DNA from: Lateolabrax maculatus
Taxonomy: Eukaryota; Chordata; Actinopteri; Acropomatiformes; Lateolabracidae
NCBI GenBank assembly: GCA_031216445.1
Contig: CM062214.1
Location: 11,387,001-11,451,000 of the forward strand
Direction: 5' to 3'
DNA length: 64,000 nt
Shown: piece after piece, positions 11,530-23,813 of the stretch
How the letters are laid out: every line of letters starts with the position of its first letter
Position numbering within the stretch: the first letter of the stretch is position 1
The notes under the pieces: model-generated
Databases searched by the model: none
What the model saw: the letters and a program-made list of their open reading frames with translations, nothing else
Told to the model about the DNA's origin: nothing
Translations under genes and position numbers: made by a program

Positions 11530-12189
11530 CTTTGAGGACAGAGCAGGGCTCATGTTGTCCACAGAAAGCTCTAGAGGAGGGAAGCAGTGGGAGAAGATGG
11601 AAGCACTGTGGCTGAGCTGAAAAAAAGATTTCTCTGCGCATTGCCTTGGCCCCCGTGGTGAAATTCAACTATAATCCACCCGTACAATGTCCTGAAAGGA
11701 CAAAAAAAAAATTTACCAAGGGGTTTTGAAAGAATAGCACTGATACTGAAGCAGAAAGTAAAAATCAATAGAAATGGGAAAATGTACACTGAAATAGCAA
11801 TCATCTATGTAATTCTCTCATTGTTTTTCTGTTTAATCAATATCTCTGTGAATGTATAGAAATATAAATTGGCCACTTGAGTTTCTAGGGCTGAATGTTG
11901 AGCTTTCACTTCTAAATTGGCTTTGTTTTCACTGTAGTGTTGACATAAAACATGAGCAGATATAAAGTAGATGCCAGGTCGCTTCTAACTCAATTAATTA
12001 CTTAATGCATCACCCGTCGAGCACGCCAAGTGACCCAGATCAAACACAACCACAATGTTGCGTGAACAACAGGTGCATGCTGTGTCTGGTTAAAATGCTC
12101 ATGGTGGATCCTCCAGTAGTGACTTCTAAGTTCAAACATTTACCTTCAAACTGTGCAGCTGTCTTTGTGCTCTATTTTTAATGTGTGTG
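11528..12189. other. Non-coding unique sequence
   Basis: Single-copy in appearance. 11940-12180 has non-repetitive, moderately conserved-looking sequence. Nothing recognised. Confidence 0.55.
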
Positions 12190-12720
12190 TTTGTGGGCAG
12201 TACAAAGAAGAAGTATTTAGATATTTTATTTACTTATAACTACCATTCAGAAGAGGTTTTTAGTATTAGTATTAAAACTAAAAGTGCTCATTCTGCAGAA
12301 AATTGGACAATACATTGTCATATATTATTCTAGGGTTATGGTTACTGATGTTTCAATACATAAGCAGCATTTTACTGTTGTAGCTGGTCGAGGTGGAGCT
12401 ATTTGTAACTACTTAATATACATTACGTAATTTAGTCCAGTTGTTCCCAACCTAGGCATCAGGCCCCCTTAAAATGGTCACAATGTGAGGGGTTGTGGGA
12501 TAAGGCATAGTTTTCTGTGAATTATTGAATACTTTAACTTGTATGGGCCTCAAATTATTATTTAAATGTAACCATGTGAAAAGTTGGAGGAACTGAAATG
12601 ACCTCTTCTACTTTTTACTTTTCTCTGAGTACATTTACACAGCAGTAATTTTAATTTTACTTGTTTACAATTTTCCAGTAATCTTTCCATTCCTGGTTCT
12701 CAGGTATCAGTCAACATGGT
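12190..12720 (+). mobile_element. Degenerate teleost dispersed repeat(s)
   Basis: Seen in order: 'aaagtgctcattctgcagaa' (12282-12301), 'tgttgtagctggtcgagg' with 'tggagct' (12375-12401), 'ttcccaacctaggcatc' (12446-12462), 'aggggttgtgggata' (12488-12502), 'aaccatgtgaaaagtt' (12570-12585) and 'ctgagtacatttacac' (12626-12640). From memory, each is a hallmark of repeats scattered through percomorph genomes. The first group and the 'ttcccaacctagg' group may be two adjoining elements. There is no open frame and no clear terminal inverted repeat. Confidence 0.6.
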
Positions 12721-13107
12721 AAAAAAAATACTCATAGCAGCATATTAAATACTGAAAGATACTGATTTTTAATCTTTTAATTCACGCCCAGGATGAAAAC
12801 ATCCATCACAGAAATTCAAAATGTTTTTCTTGTTTTGTATCCATTTTTTTCCTTCCTAAAGCTGCACAGTGCATCTTATACCACCACTGCCGCTCACAAA
12901 AAAGGGTAGAAAACAAAGTTATTGATTTTTCAATTCACTTTGCCATCAAACAATAGAGTAACACTAAGACTATAGAGTTTCTGACATGAAGCAGAGCGTT
13001 AAAGACCGTATGTTTTTTACACAGCTCTGATGTTGAGGTCGAGAAAACAGGTGCATGCCTCCAGAGAAAACGTTGCACCCATATTACTATACTGTACAAA
13101 CAAACGG

Positions 13108-13108
<1 letters not shown>

Positions 13109-13139
<31 letters not shown>
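13109..13139. repeat. (TG)n microsatellite, about 15 units
   Basis: Perfect tract, 31 bp. Confidence 0.97.
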
Positions 13140-13141
<2 letters not shown>

Positions 13142-14470
13142 GCACGCACATGTGTGCGCCTGATGTTGAGTATGTGCAGCAAACACCATTTTACAGAATT
13201 AATTTGTATTTTTCCTCATGAATCGTCAGGCAGGTGTGATCCATACAGGCCCTGTTGATCCCCCTCACTACTTAGTGTGTGATAATATGCTACAATGCTG
13301 ACACCTTGGTGACAAATTACAGATTAATGTCTTATCTTGTGTTTGTTTTTTGGTTTTGCTTCCTGTATGTTCTAAAGTGACGACTGAAACAGCAAAAACT
13401 GGCAACACTAATGATCTGTGGTGTGCGTCTGTGGTGTGCATGCGTGTGTGTGTGTGCAGGTTCCCCTGGAGAAGGCTGCAACACTAACAGTGTGGAGTAC
13501 TCTGAATCTCTCTCTCTCTATAAAAGTTACACCCCTACAATCATACAATCATCTTTATTTGCCATTCCCATCTTTTTCGCTCTCCCTCTGACTCTTTTCT
13601 CTTTTCAACAACCATCATTCAGTGAACCGTGCTTATTGTGCCCGACTCTAAAGCAGCTGCGTCTGAGCTTTACCCTCCCAGGACGGCAGAGTGTTCCCTG
13701 CTTCCAAGGCAACAACACAGAGAACCAGTCAAAACAGGCCAGCTAGCTGGTTCATAGCTTGCAGAGAGCCACATTTCCAACAGAATTGGTCTGAAGGCCT
13801 CAGTAATGAGCGCCATTCAACTCCCATAGCCAGAGAGGCAGGAAGGTCAGAACATTATAGGAGAAAAGAGATAGAAAGTAGCAAGTGGAGAGTGGGGACA
13901 TAGTGAGAGCGAAAGAATGCGATAGAGCGCTGTTGGGTTTGTAGCCCAATTTGGTTTTTGAAAGTGATGGTTTACTTCACTGTTCAGCTGTCGAAAATGT
14001 TAAAAGGTCTTTTGGGAGACCTGACCACAGCGCGGACCTCTACTGAGTCCTCCTACCCAGGTTTAAAACACTCTGGCCACCCGTGACAGGCAGTCCATGG
14101 AGGCCGGGGCTCAACTACTATGAGTCAAGTGGAAAGGCAACAGGGCAGGAAAACTGTATTAGGAAACAGAACTGTCCCACTCTTACCCACAAATACACAA
14201 AGCAGAAGAAGACATGCGTGACTACACGTGTGTGCACGCACAAATCCGATGCTGCACTGACGTAAAGCCAGGTCAAGCAACAGACCAGAGCTCAAACCCT
14301 GAGCTCTATAAATGTATCCACGCAGTCAGAGCAAAAGCCAGGTCAGGCAGTAAGAGGTGCAGCTCTCCATGTAGGATGCAGACAGTGGGGTCAACGGGTT
14401 TACCTAGCAGGAGGTTAGAGAGGCAAAGTGATGATCGGCCGAGTATTGAAAGAGAAGAGAAAGGAGGACA
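13140..14470. other. Non-coding unique sequence
   Basis: Short GT-rich run at 13443-13458. 13910-14110 is somewhat CpG-richer with no exon-like signals that I trust. Nothing recognised. Confidence 0.5.
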
Positions 14471-14492
14471 GGAGAGGAGAGGAGAGGAGAGG
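14471..14492. repeat. (GGAGA)n pentanucleotide repeat
   Basis: Four to five units inside a longer purine-rich stretch (14430-14500). A similar GAGAG-G pentamer tract recurs at 42258-42281. Confidence 0.9.
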
Positions 14493-17097
14493 AAAATGAA
14501 AAGCTCAGATATTTACGCCAAAGAAGACTTGAGCACAGCATGCCAAAGCATCAAAAACATATCCTTCAAAGAGAATGGGAAAATGTGAAGACTGGAGGAT
14601 ATTTAGAGGCCAATTTAACTTGGTGTACATATTTTGCATGTGTGGATGTACTTATGCTATGGGCCTAAGTGGTGTAAGAAAAGAGGAAGCAAAAGAGCTC
14701 AACTAATGGGGTACCGAGAGACTCAAAAAGAGAGAGAAGGAAGGAGAGAGAACATGTAGAGGATGGGGGAACATTTCCTCCCATCAATTATTAAATGATG
14801 GAAAGAAATCTCACACAATAAGGATTGCAGATAAGATTTGCTCATTCTAGACCACAGTGGACTTAATTACTTACTCTGATCTTGTTTTTCTGTCTTTTAG
14901 TTGTGTAACGTTGCTGCTATAAAATCATCCAAATAAAATAGTCTTCATGGCCCGCAGAAAAAACATAAACAGCAGCAGAGCACTGCAGACAAATGTGACA
15001 AAATAAAGCAGCGTAATTCAAAAGTGTCTCCGGCGCTGCTGTGACAACAAACACAACACCCAGGACATCATCGCCCAACTTTATGTCACACCATGTTTAC
15101 TTTTGTTGCTTCTGCTTTTCCTCGTCACCAAGGAAAAACTAAATGAAAAGGACACAAAATCACATACAAATAGACCACTGAGCCATATAATTTGATCCTG
15201 CACTCCTCTGTTAACATTCCCAAACTGCTGCAGCACCTCACCCATGATTGCAGAGACGAAGAGGAGAGAGGGGGAGGAAGCAGGATTGGGAGCGAGCTGT
15301 AGGGCTTGTAAAAATCAAATAAAAATCAAACCTATAAATGAGATCTCCACAAAAGAAGAAGGTTTTCAACAACCTTTAAAGCATGAACCCTCTGCTAAAA
15401 ATATAACGCCTATTTCTGCACAGGAAGATAAATAACCAACCCGTCTAACTCTTCTCCTACTTCACCCCTGGGGTGCAACATGTGCCAGTCAAGTGGGGAA
15501 ATGGGGTCAAGCATCTCCTTTCACAACACTTCTGTAACATTTTAGGAGAGCTAGAATAGAAGCCAAATCAGTTCAGAGAATCACAACAAACATGAGAGAA
15601 AGAGAACATGAAAATAATCCTTTTACATACAATTTTCAAAATGTTAAATCTGGAAGCTGCAATAAATTGGCATCTATTACAACACCCAACTAGCAACAAA
15701 ACCCGACAGAACCCCACAGGCTCTCTCCCGTTGGTGGATTCATTATTGTATGTGGAGGGTGAGGAGTCTGAATCGAGCCCTTAGCCCTCAGGGTGGGCGA
15801 AGGGAGAAGATTCACCCCAGAGTTGGGGAGGTTAAATAGTAGCAAGAGAGTCTGTGGAGGCGTTCTGTCCACTGGGGATCCGTGAGGAAGGAAGCTGGAA
15901 AAAACTGACATGATCCGATGCTTCTCCATGTGAATGTGCAAACACCTACACCTGCACACACATCATCGTGCGTGCGGCATGCAGCTACAAGTAATTTACT
16001 GCACAAATGAACAAAAAAAACATTCACAAACTCATTTATCTCTCGGTATGTGTAGGAGAAAGCACAAAGCAACATAGGGTAGATGACAATGTCCCTCGTC
16101 AGACCCTTTGCAAAGCACAAGTGTTGCTTAATGCAGTCACTGGCAGCTGTTGTAGAAGAGCACTCCATCTCTCCGCTTCCCTTTCTCCACCCCTCCGTTC
16201 CTCCATCCCTCGTTCCTGCCGTTATTATCCATGCCACCAGATAGCAATGATGCAGGGAAAGCCGTGGAGTGGTCCCTATGTCCCATACCCACTACCACAT
16301 GGAGAGAGAGCAAGACAGAGAGTGAGGGAGGACGTTGAGGAGAGAAAATCACCATACAGAGAGGAGAGGGACCGGCTGTTAGTGCTGAGTGCTGGGAGTG
16401 AGGGAGCAGCACGGACGGGTGAAGAGAAGGAGATGGAGGGGAGAGAAAGAGGAATAAATGGAAAGGAGAGAGGGAGATGGTAGTCGTTATGGGACTGATG
16501 TGTAATAAACTGCATGAAGGAGCCTTCAGGGAAGCGTTATTTTCTAGCTCAACACACAGCATCTCAGAGAAGAACAGACACACACATTAGGCACGAGACA
16601 CACGCGTACAACTCTGAACTCTGCATGACTCATAACCTTATTCATATTTATGAGTATTCAAACACTGGCGGACTGCATTGATAAACACAAATGCGGTGAA
16701 GCCTTCCATCATGTCACTGTGGTTGATTAACAATGACTGTGTGGCATGTGTCTAGTACTGTTAGTCACTAAGTTTATGCAGTGTAAGCTGAGCTGATGTG
16801 ACGCCTCAAATTTTTGCCATCTAACTTCTCTTTTTTTAATTTGAAAATATTTAGCAGTGGTTACTCAAGGGTGTAATAGGCTATGCCACAATAATCTATT
16901 CTCATCATTTAAAAGGCTGCTCCAGCAGCTTTGCCTTCATCGTAGCACCATTAGAACATTAGATATACATTTTTGAGAGGCCAGACATTTTTGAGAGGCC
17001 AAATATTCAAGTCCCTGTGTTCTGTGTGAACCTGTATACAACAGGACTGAATGATCATTTTTATAGTAAAGGATTTCTGTACTTTATTAACAGCTTT
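14493..17097. other. Non-coding; unique sequence with a purine-rich block
   Basis: 14940-15110 and 16610-16790 are non-repetitive blocks that resemble conserved non-coding sequence. 16280-16480 is purine-rich. At 16967-17002 an 18-bp unit (core CATTTTTGAGAGGCCA) is present twice in tandem. No gene recognised. Confidence 0.5.
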
Positions 17098-17150
17098 TAA
17101 AGTAATAGTTGAACATTTTGGGAAATGCCCATTCACTTTCTTGCTGAAGG
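17098..17150 (+). mobile_element. Fragment of a four-copy teleost repeat (outer end)
   Basis: Seen: 'agtaatagttgaacatttt' and 'gggaaatgccc', then 'ttcttgctgaagg'. Its reverse complement aligns with 39500-39563 (shared 'agcaagaa', 'acattt/cattc', 'aactattattta' order). From memory this is the 5' end of a widespread fish repeat. Confidence 0.6.
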
Positions 17151-19645
17151 TTGTGTGGTTGTTTTTACTCTTTATGCTATGTAATGCTACATTTTGTTGT
17201 GTAGTTTTATTCTGAAATTGCTGTGTGGGTTGGTTACTTGAGCACATAGTACACTACCGAATTAGCAATAGCACCCACTTTCTACTTTCATTACAGATTT
17301 GCAAGACGGCAATGACTACATGATGACAACAAGAAGTCTGATCCAAAGCATCAGCCGTGGTCAGTCATTTGGAAGGACAAGAAAAACACACACTTAAAAC
17401 ACAACACGTATACTGTAGCCTACAGAGAAAGGGTTCAGGGTCAGCTCAGCAGATCACGCGTCAGATTGAAATCCATTAGTCTTCCTTCTGACAAAAAGCA
17501 AGTGGAGAGGTGAAAGAGCATGGCCATAACAGCTCCGTGGGAGAGCGGCGTAACACTGGGCTGACAGTGTGCTAGGTCACTTCAAACACACTCTACCACG
17601 GGTCAGATTAACACAGAACATGAATGAATTTCATCTCAACTTGTTTCATCACACATGTGATTTCATCTCAAGTGCCTTGGGTGTTTTGCCACTATTTTAG
17701 AGGTGAACTAGTTGTTTTTGTTTCGTTACCCCGTATTTGTCTTAATTAAAATGTCTTCTCATCCCATATGCCATGCATCTGCCTCTCCCCCTCTACTTGT
17801 TCTCTCTCCCTCATTCTCTCTCCCCATGGACCATCCATTAAATATCAGCGGGGCTTTTGAGCTGTAGGAAAATCAATGGCTCAGACGTTCCCTTTAAACA
17901 CCAGTGATTTTCAGATCCACTTTAAGTGCAGAAGTTTTCTGAAGATTTCATTGATGATTTGAGCACAGTGTGAATCAACTCATGAATAAAAACGAGGAAG
18001 CACAGGCACTGAGGAACGAGGCTCCCGCGGCAGCTGCAGGACGTACAAACCCTAAGGAACCCTGAGGAAAATAGGGGTGGAGGAAGAGGTGACAAGGAGA
18101 GAGTGAGCGAAGCAAAGATAGATACTGTGTTGGAAGAAAATCACAAAGAGGAGGTTCAATTTTTGGAAGGGAGAAAGCTCCTCGTTTCTGTCACCCTTCT
18201 CTTCTTCCACTTTCCTCACTCTTCTCCTCCTCCCAGCCTATTTTTCGGAGATTACAGCACAATGCATCTGCCAGTGGAGACAGCAGCAACACGTTGCTAT
18301 GACCCAAATACAGCAGTGTGGTGTGATGATTGGCTAAGAGGAGCAGGGGTGGGGGGTGTAGTGCAGCACATCCACAGCCGCACATCAGCAGAAGCACCTT
18401 TAAAATTCAAACATTTATATAAGCTAGAAGTGGACCCGCTCCTCCTTTCATCCAATTATCTCTCCATCTTTCTTCCCTCATCTCTCCTGTCACTCATTTG
18501 TTACTCCATCATTCCACTTTCTCCTTCCTCTCAGTCTTCTCTAGTCCTTTCTCCCATCTTTCCTCCTCCTATGTCTCTGCGTTGGGTTTTCTCAAGAAAA
18601 TGGGGGAATGGAGGATGGAAAGAGAGACACAGAAATAAAGCATGAAAGAAGGATGAAGCCAGAGAAGACTACAGCCTAGTCATCCATTCTTAATCAAAGC
18701 AGTTGTGTAAAATCCTGTGGTACTGCATGACAATCAAGCAAAAGCCAACACACTTGTGCCCTCATTTACCACTGCAAATTCATCTGCAACTTGGAATTCT
18801 TGCAGTCTCTCATCACACACACTATGCCTTGCTTCCATCATCACCTCATTAGACAGCGAGCTGACTCTCTCTTCTCCACTTTGCTGTACAGGTATTTAAG
18901 CTGTGGATGAGCCAAGTCCTCTGGGGATTGATGTCCATAAACCACTGTATCTCTCTATGGCTATATACAGTGTCTATACATAGTGTACTTTGTGAGCAAG
19001 TATTCCTATGACATTTGTGTGTGTATATCTCATTCCTTTAAAGACTTTGCTCATGTCTAACTCAAATTACCCTGGATTTCAAACAAGTTGCCCCGCTCTC
19101 ATCTACCCAGACTCACTTAGGGTTTGAAACCACCAGGGTCCTTTAATCAGTCGAGGAGGCGGATCATAGGGAGACGAATTCCATTCCAACTTTTTATTTG
19201 GAAAAAAATGTTTTCGGCTCATTGTCTGTGGATATTGCAGCCCCTTACGCCACAAATAAGTGTACACAATTAGTTCATATATATAGGCACTTGAATAATT
19301 AATTCATATCACCATTAAATGCAATATATCAATGAATGTTTGGAACAATAGATTGATGTGTGAACACACTGAAATCAGATGGAGCCAATAACTGAAGGCG
19401 GCAGGCTTATTCTGCTCCACCAGGGTCAATAATTCTCTATGACTGTGTACTCCAAGATGTTATTGCTCTTGGATTCTTGTATGGGTTTTGTAGATTTCCA
19501 CAGTTACGGGTTAGGACATAGGCACATCAATTTACCCTGGGGTCTAACATATTGACAATTTCACAGCCATCTAATTTTGTTGGTAAAGCAAATCTGCTAA
19601 ATACAAGTCAGCAATGTAATTTATCTAGCATAATAAAAGTTCAAT
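17151..19645. other. Non-coding unique sequence with a weak promoter-like arrangement
   Basis: Includes a 180-codon frame at 18103-18645 whose middle is not low-complexity but which has no recognisable domain. Inside it lie an inverted CCAAT box (ATTGG, 18329-18333) and TTATATAAG (18415-18423). 19200-19340 is AT-rich and non-repetitive. Confidence 0.45.
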
Positions 19646-20110
19646 TTAAAGGGGTACTCCAGCAATGAAGTAGTTAATACTTGAAAGACACACCTTAATA
19701 AAAAATGGTTGACATTTGTGCAGCAGTGGATGAGATATCCTGACTTGAAGTCCTCTGTGTGGGTCAAGCACCAAAAACAATGGATCCTACATTTCCCATA
19801 ATGCAACTCAACAACATCTTTAAAGAGACTTTTCCCGCTTGGTAAACGCCTAGTTCTTTAAAACATCATTCCCCAGTTTGTAAAGCCAGTTTTAAATCTG
19901 TAGGCTTGAAGCTTAAGCCAAGATAACCCAGATGATCGTTATAAAGTTCCTTCCAGAGCCATATACAAAGTTTTTTTATGGCTGAGCATGTGTAAATTTG
20001 TTTGGAGTCATGCATTTTACATTTTGTGAAGTAATCACGGGTTTGGTGGAATAAATTAAAGAGCTGGAATGAGCAGTGATGGCTACAAAAGACTGGGCCA
20101 AAAAGAAAGT
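19646..20110 (+). mobile_element. Teleost dispersed repeat, about 465 bp
   Basis: Seen: it starts TTAAAGGGGTACTCCAGCAA, followed in order by 'gatgagatatcctgactt', 'cctacatttcccataatgca', 'ggtaaacgcctagttctt', 'aagataacccagatgatcg' and 'gcattttacattttgtgaag'. From memory these blocks occur in this order in a common fish repeat with the 'aaaggggtactcca' start. Non-autonomous, with no coding frame. Boundaries are approximate. Confidence 0.6.
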
Positions 20111-20712
20111 CAAACATCAAAAGAGTAATATAATAAAAAAAACAACAACAAATGACACATAAAATTAAGGTTCACAAAGCTCTATTAATCATACACCAGC
20201 TTTGTGTTCTAGAAGCACATTAAATCAATGCAACCTAAAGGGGATTGTATGAAAAGAAAGTGTACTTAAGCCAATACAAACTCTATAATTCCTTTGTACT
20301 CATACAAGTATATCCTTTTGTGCTCATGAATCACTCTCCTTGGATTCCCTACCAGGTCAAACCCTTTGTCCATCAAATATCTGCAGAGTACATATCATCA
20401 TGTAGATGGAAGCAGCCTCCACGACAGCCAACCTGCTGGTGTCTTCTGGGATACAGTGACAGGCCCACGCTTCTCCCCCATGTAGTGGCACGGGGGTGGG
20501 GGGGTGAAAACAACACCAGTGGAGAGACAGGCAAGTGGCACTGTGTGCACCACCTCATGGGACACAGAACACAATTGTGGATATGCTGTGTTGTTTTCAA
20601 TGCTGTATTGCTGAGCTCTTAGTGTGTACTTAAAAACCTACAATATCAATTTAAGGGTTTGCATGTACAGATCCACAGACAAACATATTCATACAGGTGA
20701 AAATGAGCAGGA
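20111..20712. other. Non-coding unique sequence
   Basis: Contains a G-rich run at 20493-20506 (five G, then seven G). No gene recognised. Confidence 0.55.
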
Positions 20713-20737
20713 ACACACACACACACACACACACACA
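20713..20737. repeat. (AC)n microsatellite, about 12 units
   Basis: Perfect tract. Confidence 0.97.
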
Positions 20738-20845
20738 GACAACCACCATAGGTATAAGCTGCAGCCTGGGGTGACGCCACAGGTTAAATCCCTTTTGTGT
20801 AATCTGAGGTCCACAGTCAAAGTTACCACAATGAGGCTGCAGGGA

Positions 20846-20846
<1 letters not shown>

Positions 20847-20905
<59 letters not shown>
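20847..20905. repeat. (CA)n microsatellite, about 29 units
   Basis: Perfect 59-bp tract. Confidence 0.98.
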
Positions 20906-20907
<2 letters not shown>

Positions 20908-21749
20908 TTTATAGAGCTGTGTTTCTCTGGATCCCTCTCTCCCTCCATCCTTCATTTTCTTACCACCTACCGACCATTTCTTCCCACGTGCTCTTAAAGC
21001 TTTTCTACCTCTGAGCAATCAAATGACAAACACTTTCAAAGTACTGCAATGTGATCACAAGGACACATTGTTTTCTGTTTCTCCCCCTCGCTCTCTCCCC
21101 AGCCCCCCTCTCCACACTTTCCCAGGGGAAGTAAATGAGGCCAAATTTTCTCTTTTCTCTTATGCGACTTAATCAGAGCGATGACGCTGGCAGCTGCTTA
21201 TAGAGCAGGAGGAAATTCTTAACAAACGACAGCCTCTTGCACAACGCGTCCTCCTTCATATTCCCATTCATTCTGACCAACAATATGTTTGGTGCTGTCA
21301 TGTCGGAGCGAGCCAGGGAATGTGCATACAAATGTGAATAAGAATGAGTTCAGATCAACAAGCAGCACACATCTACACATTATCGACTGTCTGGCGTACT
21401 GGCACCTTACTGTAGCCTCACATTATAGATCACAACACAACAAATTTCCCACTCACACATCCGTTGTTTCCCCAACAGCTACTGTCTGAAGAAATATGCA
21501 TCAAATCCTGCATCAAATATAACACTGATACATCACTGGGGAGAGGGAGAAGCTATTGTTTCATTAATATTCATATGAAAGTTGTATGGTGACCTTTACT
21601 CTCGTGTGACCAGAATAGTTGCTGAAAGAAAAAAAAGAAAACAGAAAAGGTGGAATAGTGCAACACATTTTCACATTTGGGAAGCTGGATCCAGTAATCC
21701 AGTGAAATAACTGCTGAAGAATTGTTTCAGCACTAGAATATGTAGCTCG
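20906..21749. other. Non-coding unique sequence
   Basis: Pyrimidine-rich at 20920-20965 and 21070-21125; the rest is unremarkable. Nothing recognised. Confidence 0.55.
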
Positions 21750-22069
21750 CTTATACCCTTTTTACACCAAAATATTGACTGCTTTCCCATTGCCAGTAGA
21801 CGAGTTCCTGTTTTTTTCCTGATGTGTCACGTACGACAAAGAGTCGCAGAATTGTTACCAACACGCGCCATAGCAATCGCACTGGAAAAAGGCATGCTAA
21901 AAGATTGTCATGTCCACCCACCTGGTGTCATGTTTCCATCACTGCAGATCAGAGTTGGGGTCGATAAATACCTGTGACCACTGCAGAGTCATTTGAGCCG
22001 GGAATGAATGCTGATTGCACCCTTTCGCACTAGTGGGTTTTTTGTCCAGTGTGGAAGGGGCTTTATAGA
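21750..22069 (+). mobile_element. Possible MITE-like element, about 320 bp
   Basis: Seen: the left end CTTATACCCTTTTTACACC and the reverse complement of the right end (GTGTGGAAGGGGCTTTATAG) agree at roughly two thirds of positions, as in decayed terminal inverted repeats. The inner part has 'cccattgccagtagac' and 'cgcactagtgggtttttt', which are like fish elements built around 'ccactagcaaaa' ends (from memory). There is no transposase frame and no clear target-site duplication. Confidence 0.4.
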
Positions 22070-22741
22070 CTGAAATGGGGGGTTAACATCCTGAAACCAA
22101 GGTCAACAGTAGGAACATGAGAACAGGCTCAAAGTTTGTCATTTGATTCAGATTAATTCAATTGAACTACATACTGTTTATCTTTACACTTTGACATTCT
22201 GGTTAGTTTTACTGCAGCACTGCACGTGAGAGTGTCACATCTTAGTCATTTATTCATGAAATTATTGAGGCTACCCTTTCCTATTCAACGTCCTATACTA
22301 ATATAATCTATCCATTTGACTTCCACCTGACCATGCATTTAATCCCTTATGTCTGCAAATATTTAGCATGGGTGGTCACACACTGTCTCAGCAACATGAA
22401 AGACCAGCAACTTGGCTTAAACTTACATCAGTAGCTAGAAGGAGTGCCTCAGGCGCACAACACATAGCTACTTCTCATTCACCAACAGTGCCCGGCTACT
22501 ATGTGTGTATGTGCATCCCCTGTGTTTTGGTGCCCATCTCTGGGTTTTGGTGCAATTGTGAAGGTACGTACACATGCGGACATGTGTTTATGTACAGGCA
22601 TGCAAGTGTATTTCTGTGAGTGTGTGTATGTGCGCGTGACAAGGTTGTGCTACTTTGCCTGGAGCACGGTGTGAAGCAAGAACGATGGCCAAGATATGTG
22701 AACACCTGGGAGCAGAATCAGTATGGAAGCGGAGGTTCAGG
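22070..22741. other. Non-coding unique sequence
   Basis: Mildly GT-rich at 22500-22640. No gene recognised. Confidence 0.55.
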
Positions 22742-22781
22742 CCACGTACGGCACCTGGAGATTCAGGAGTGCCGTACGTGG
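22742..22781. other. Perfect 13-bp inverted repeat (hairpin) with 14-nt loop
   Basis: Left arm CCACGTACGGCAC (22742-22754), right arm GTGCCGTACGTGG (22769-22781). The loop can add a CTG/CAG pair after a 2-nt bulge. The arms are CpG-containing in an otherwise CpG-poor window. Shorter than an animal pre-miRNA. Function unknown. Confidence 0.85.
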
Positions 22782-23640
22782 GTGTGTGTGGCCAGTGTTG
22801 GGCTTTACCTGGTGCCTGACACATGAAACAGACAATAGAAAAACAGCTGCGGCACTGAGAGAGAGGCACAAACAGAAAAAGAAAAGAAAACATATAAACG
22901 AGAAAGGAGTAAAGATAGGCAGAGCAAAGCGGAGGAAAAACAGGCAGAAGTGGACAAGTAGACAAAACAACTGAAAGGGGAAGAAAAGAGAAAACAGACA
23001 CAAATTGGATGTGAAAGGCTCTCTAAAACATGGCCAATTTTTTCCTCTTTGGTCAGTATTTTGGAGAGAATAAAGCTTACTTTTTCCTTGAGACCAAATC
23101 AATAGCGCTCCCAGTGCACAGCTATTATTTTTCAAAGGCTCCTGCAAGGAGGAGAAAGGGGAGGAAAAGAAGGTGGGAGGAGGGTGCGTGTGTCTTCCCC
23201 TGTGCTGCAGAATACACGCGCCAGATTGATAAAATGACTTTTGCAGGTAAGAGGCAGCTCTGATTTAGACCAAAGCTGTATTCCAAAATAAGATCAAACA
23301 ACCTGATCTTACAAACAACGTATCAGACTTATCTGAAAATCAAGCCAATCTCTGACCTTAAATACCAAAACATAGGTAAAGTCTTCTTCTAAAGCCAAAT
23401 ATCATCAAGTACTATTCAAACAGTATGCCTGTATTGATGTTTTGGTCATCCTGTATTTTAGGTGTATGTTTGAAGTCTTTCTCTCCTATGAGGAATAATC
23501 TATAGAGCTGCTTTGAAGCAGGGGCCTGTTTGATGTGACTTACACTTCCAACCTTAAGGCTTCTTTGTTCAGAGGCTTTTAACTGCATTGCCTCCGTTTT
23601 ACAGCACACACCTGATGCACAGACAGGTAAACACAGGAGA
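22782..23640. other. Non-coding; purine-rich then unique
   Basis: 22855-23000 is strongly purine-rich. 23030-23150 is unique and possibly conserved. No gene recognised apart from the weak micro-exon-like segment at 23211-23246. Confidence 0.5.
23211..23246 (+). other. Micro-exon-like segment, 36 nt (plus strand), low support
   Basis: Seen: CTTCCCCTGTGCTGCAG, then 36 nt, then GTAAGAGG. One frame is open and gives YTRQIDKMTFA. The 3' junction is also an AG/GTAAG, so it could be read as a recursive-splice motif. No partner exon on this strand is visible. Confidence 0.15.
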
Positions 23641-23646
23641 TAGTGC

Positions 23647-23687
23647 TGCTTTTATGTATGTATGTTAGACATACATACATAAAAGCA
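23647..23687. other. Perfect 19-bp inverted repeat with 3-nt loop
   Basis: Left arm 23647-23665, loop TAG, right arm 23669-23687. The arms are built on TGCTTTTATGTATGTATGT and are AT-rich, containing TGTA units. It may have arisen from a (TGTA)n repeat, but the TGCTTTT/AAAAGCA ends make it more than a simple tetranucleotide palindrome. Confidence 0.9.
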
Positions 23688-23813
23688 CTCACCAAACAAT
23701 CCCATTCTCTCAATCCCTCTGCTCTCCTCTCCTCTCTCTCTCTCCCTCCCTCCCTCCCTGTCTGAGCAGCAGCACAGCCAGATCACAACCTGACAGATGG
23801 ATCACATCTTCTA

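Noticed and set aside
18103..18645. 180-codon plus-strand frame as a gene
   Set aside because: No domain recognised, part of it is pyrimidine-tract translation, and no convincing donor follows its internal acceptor.
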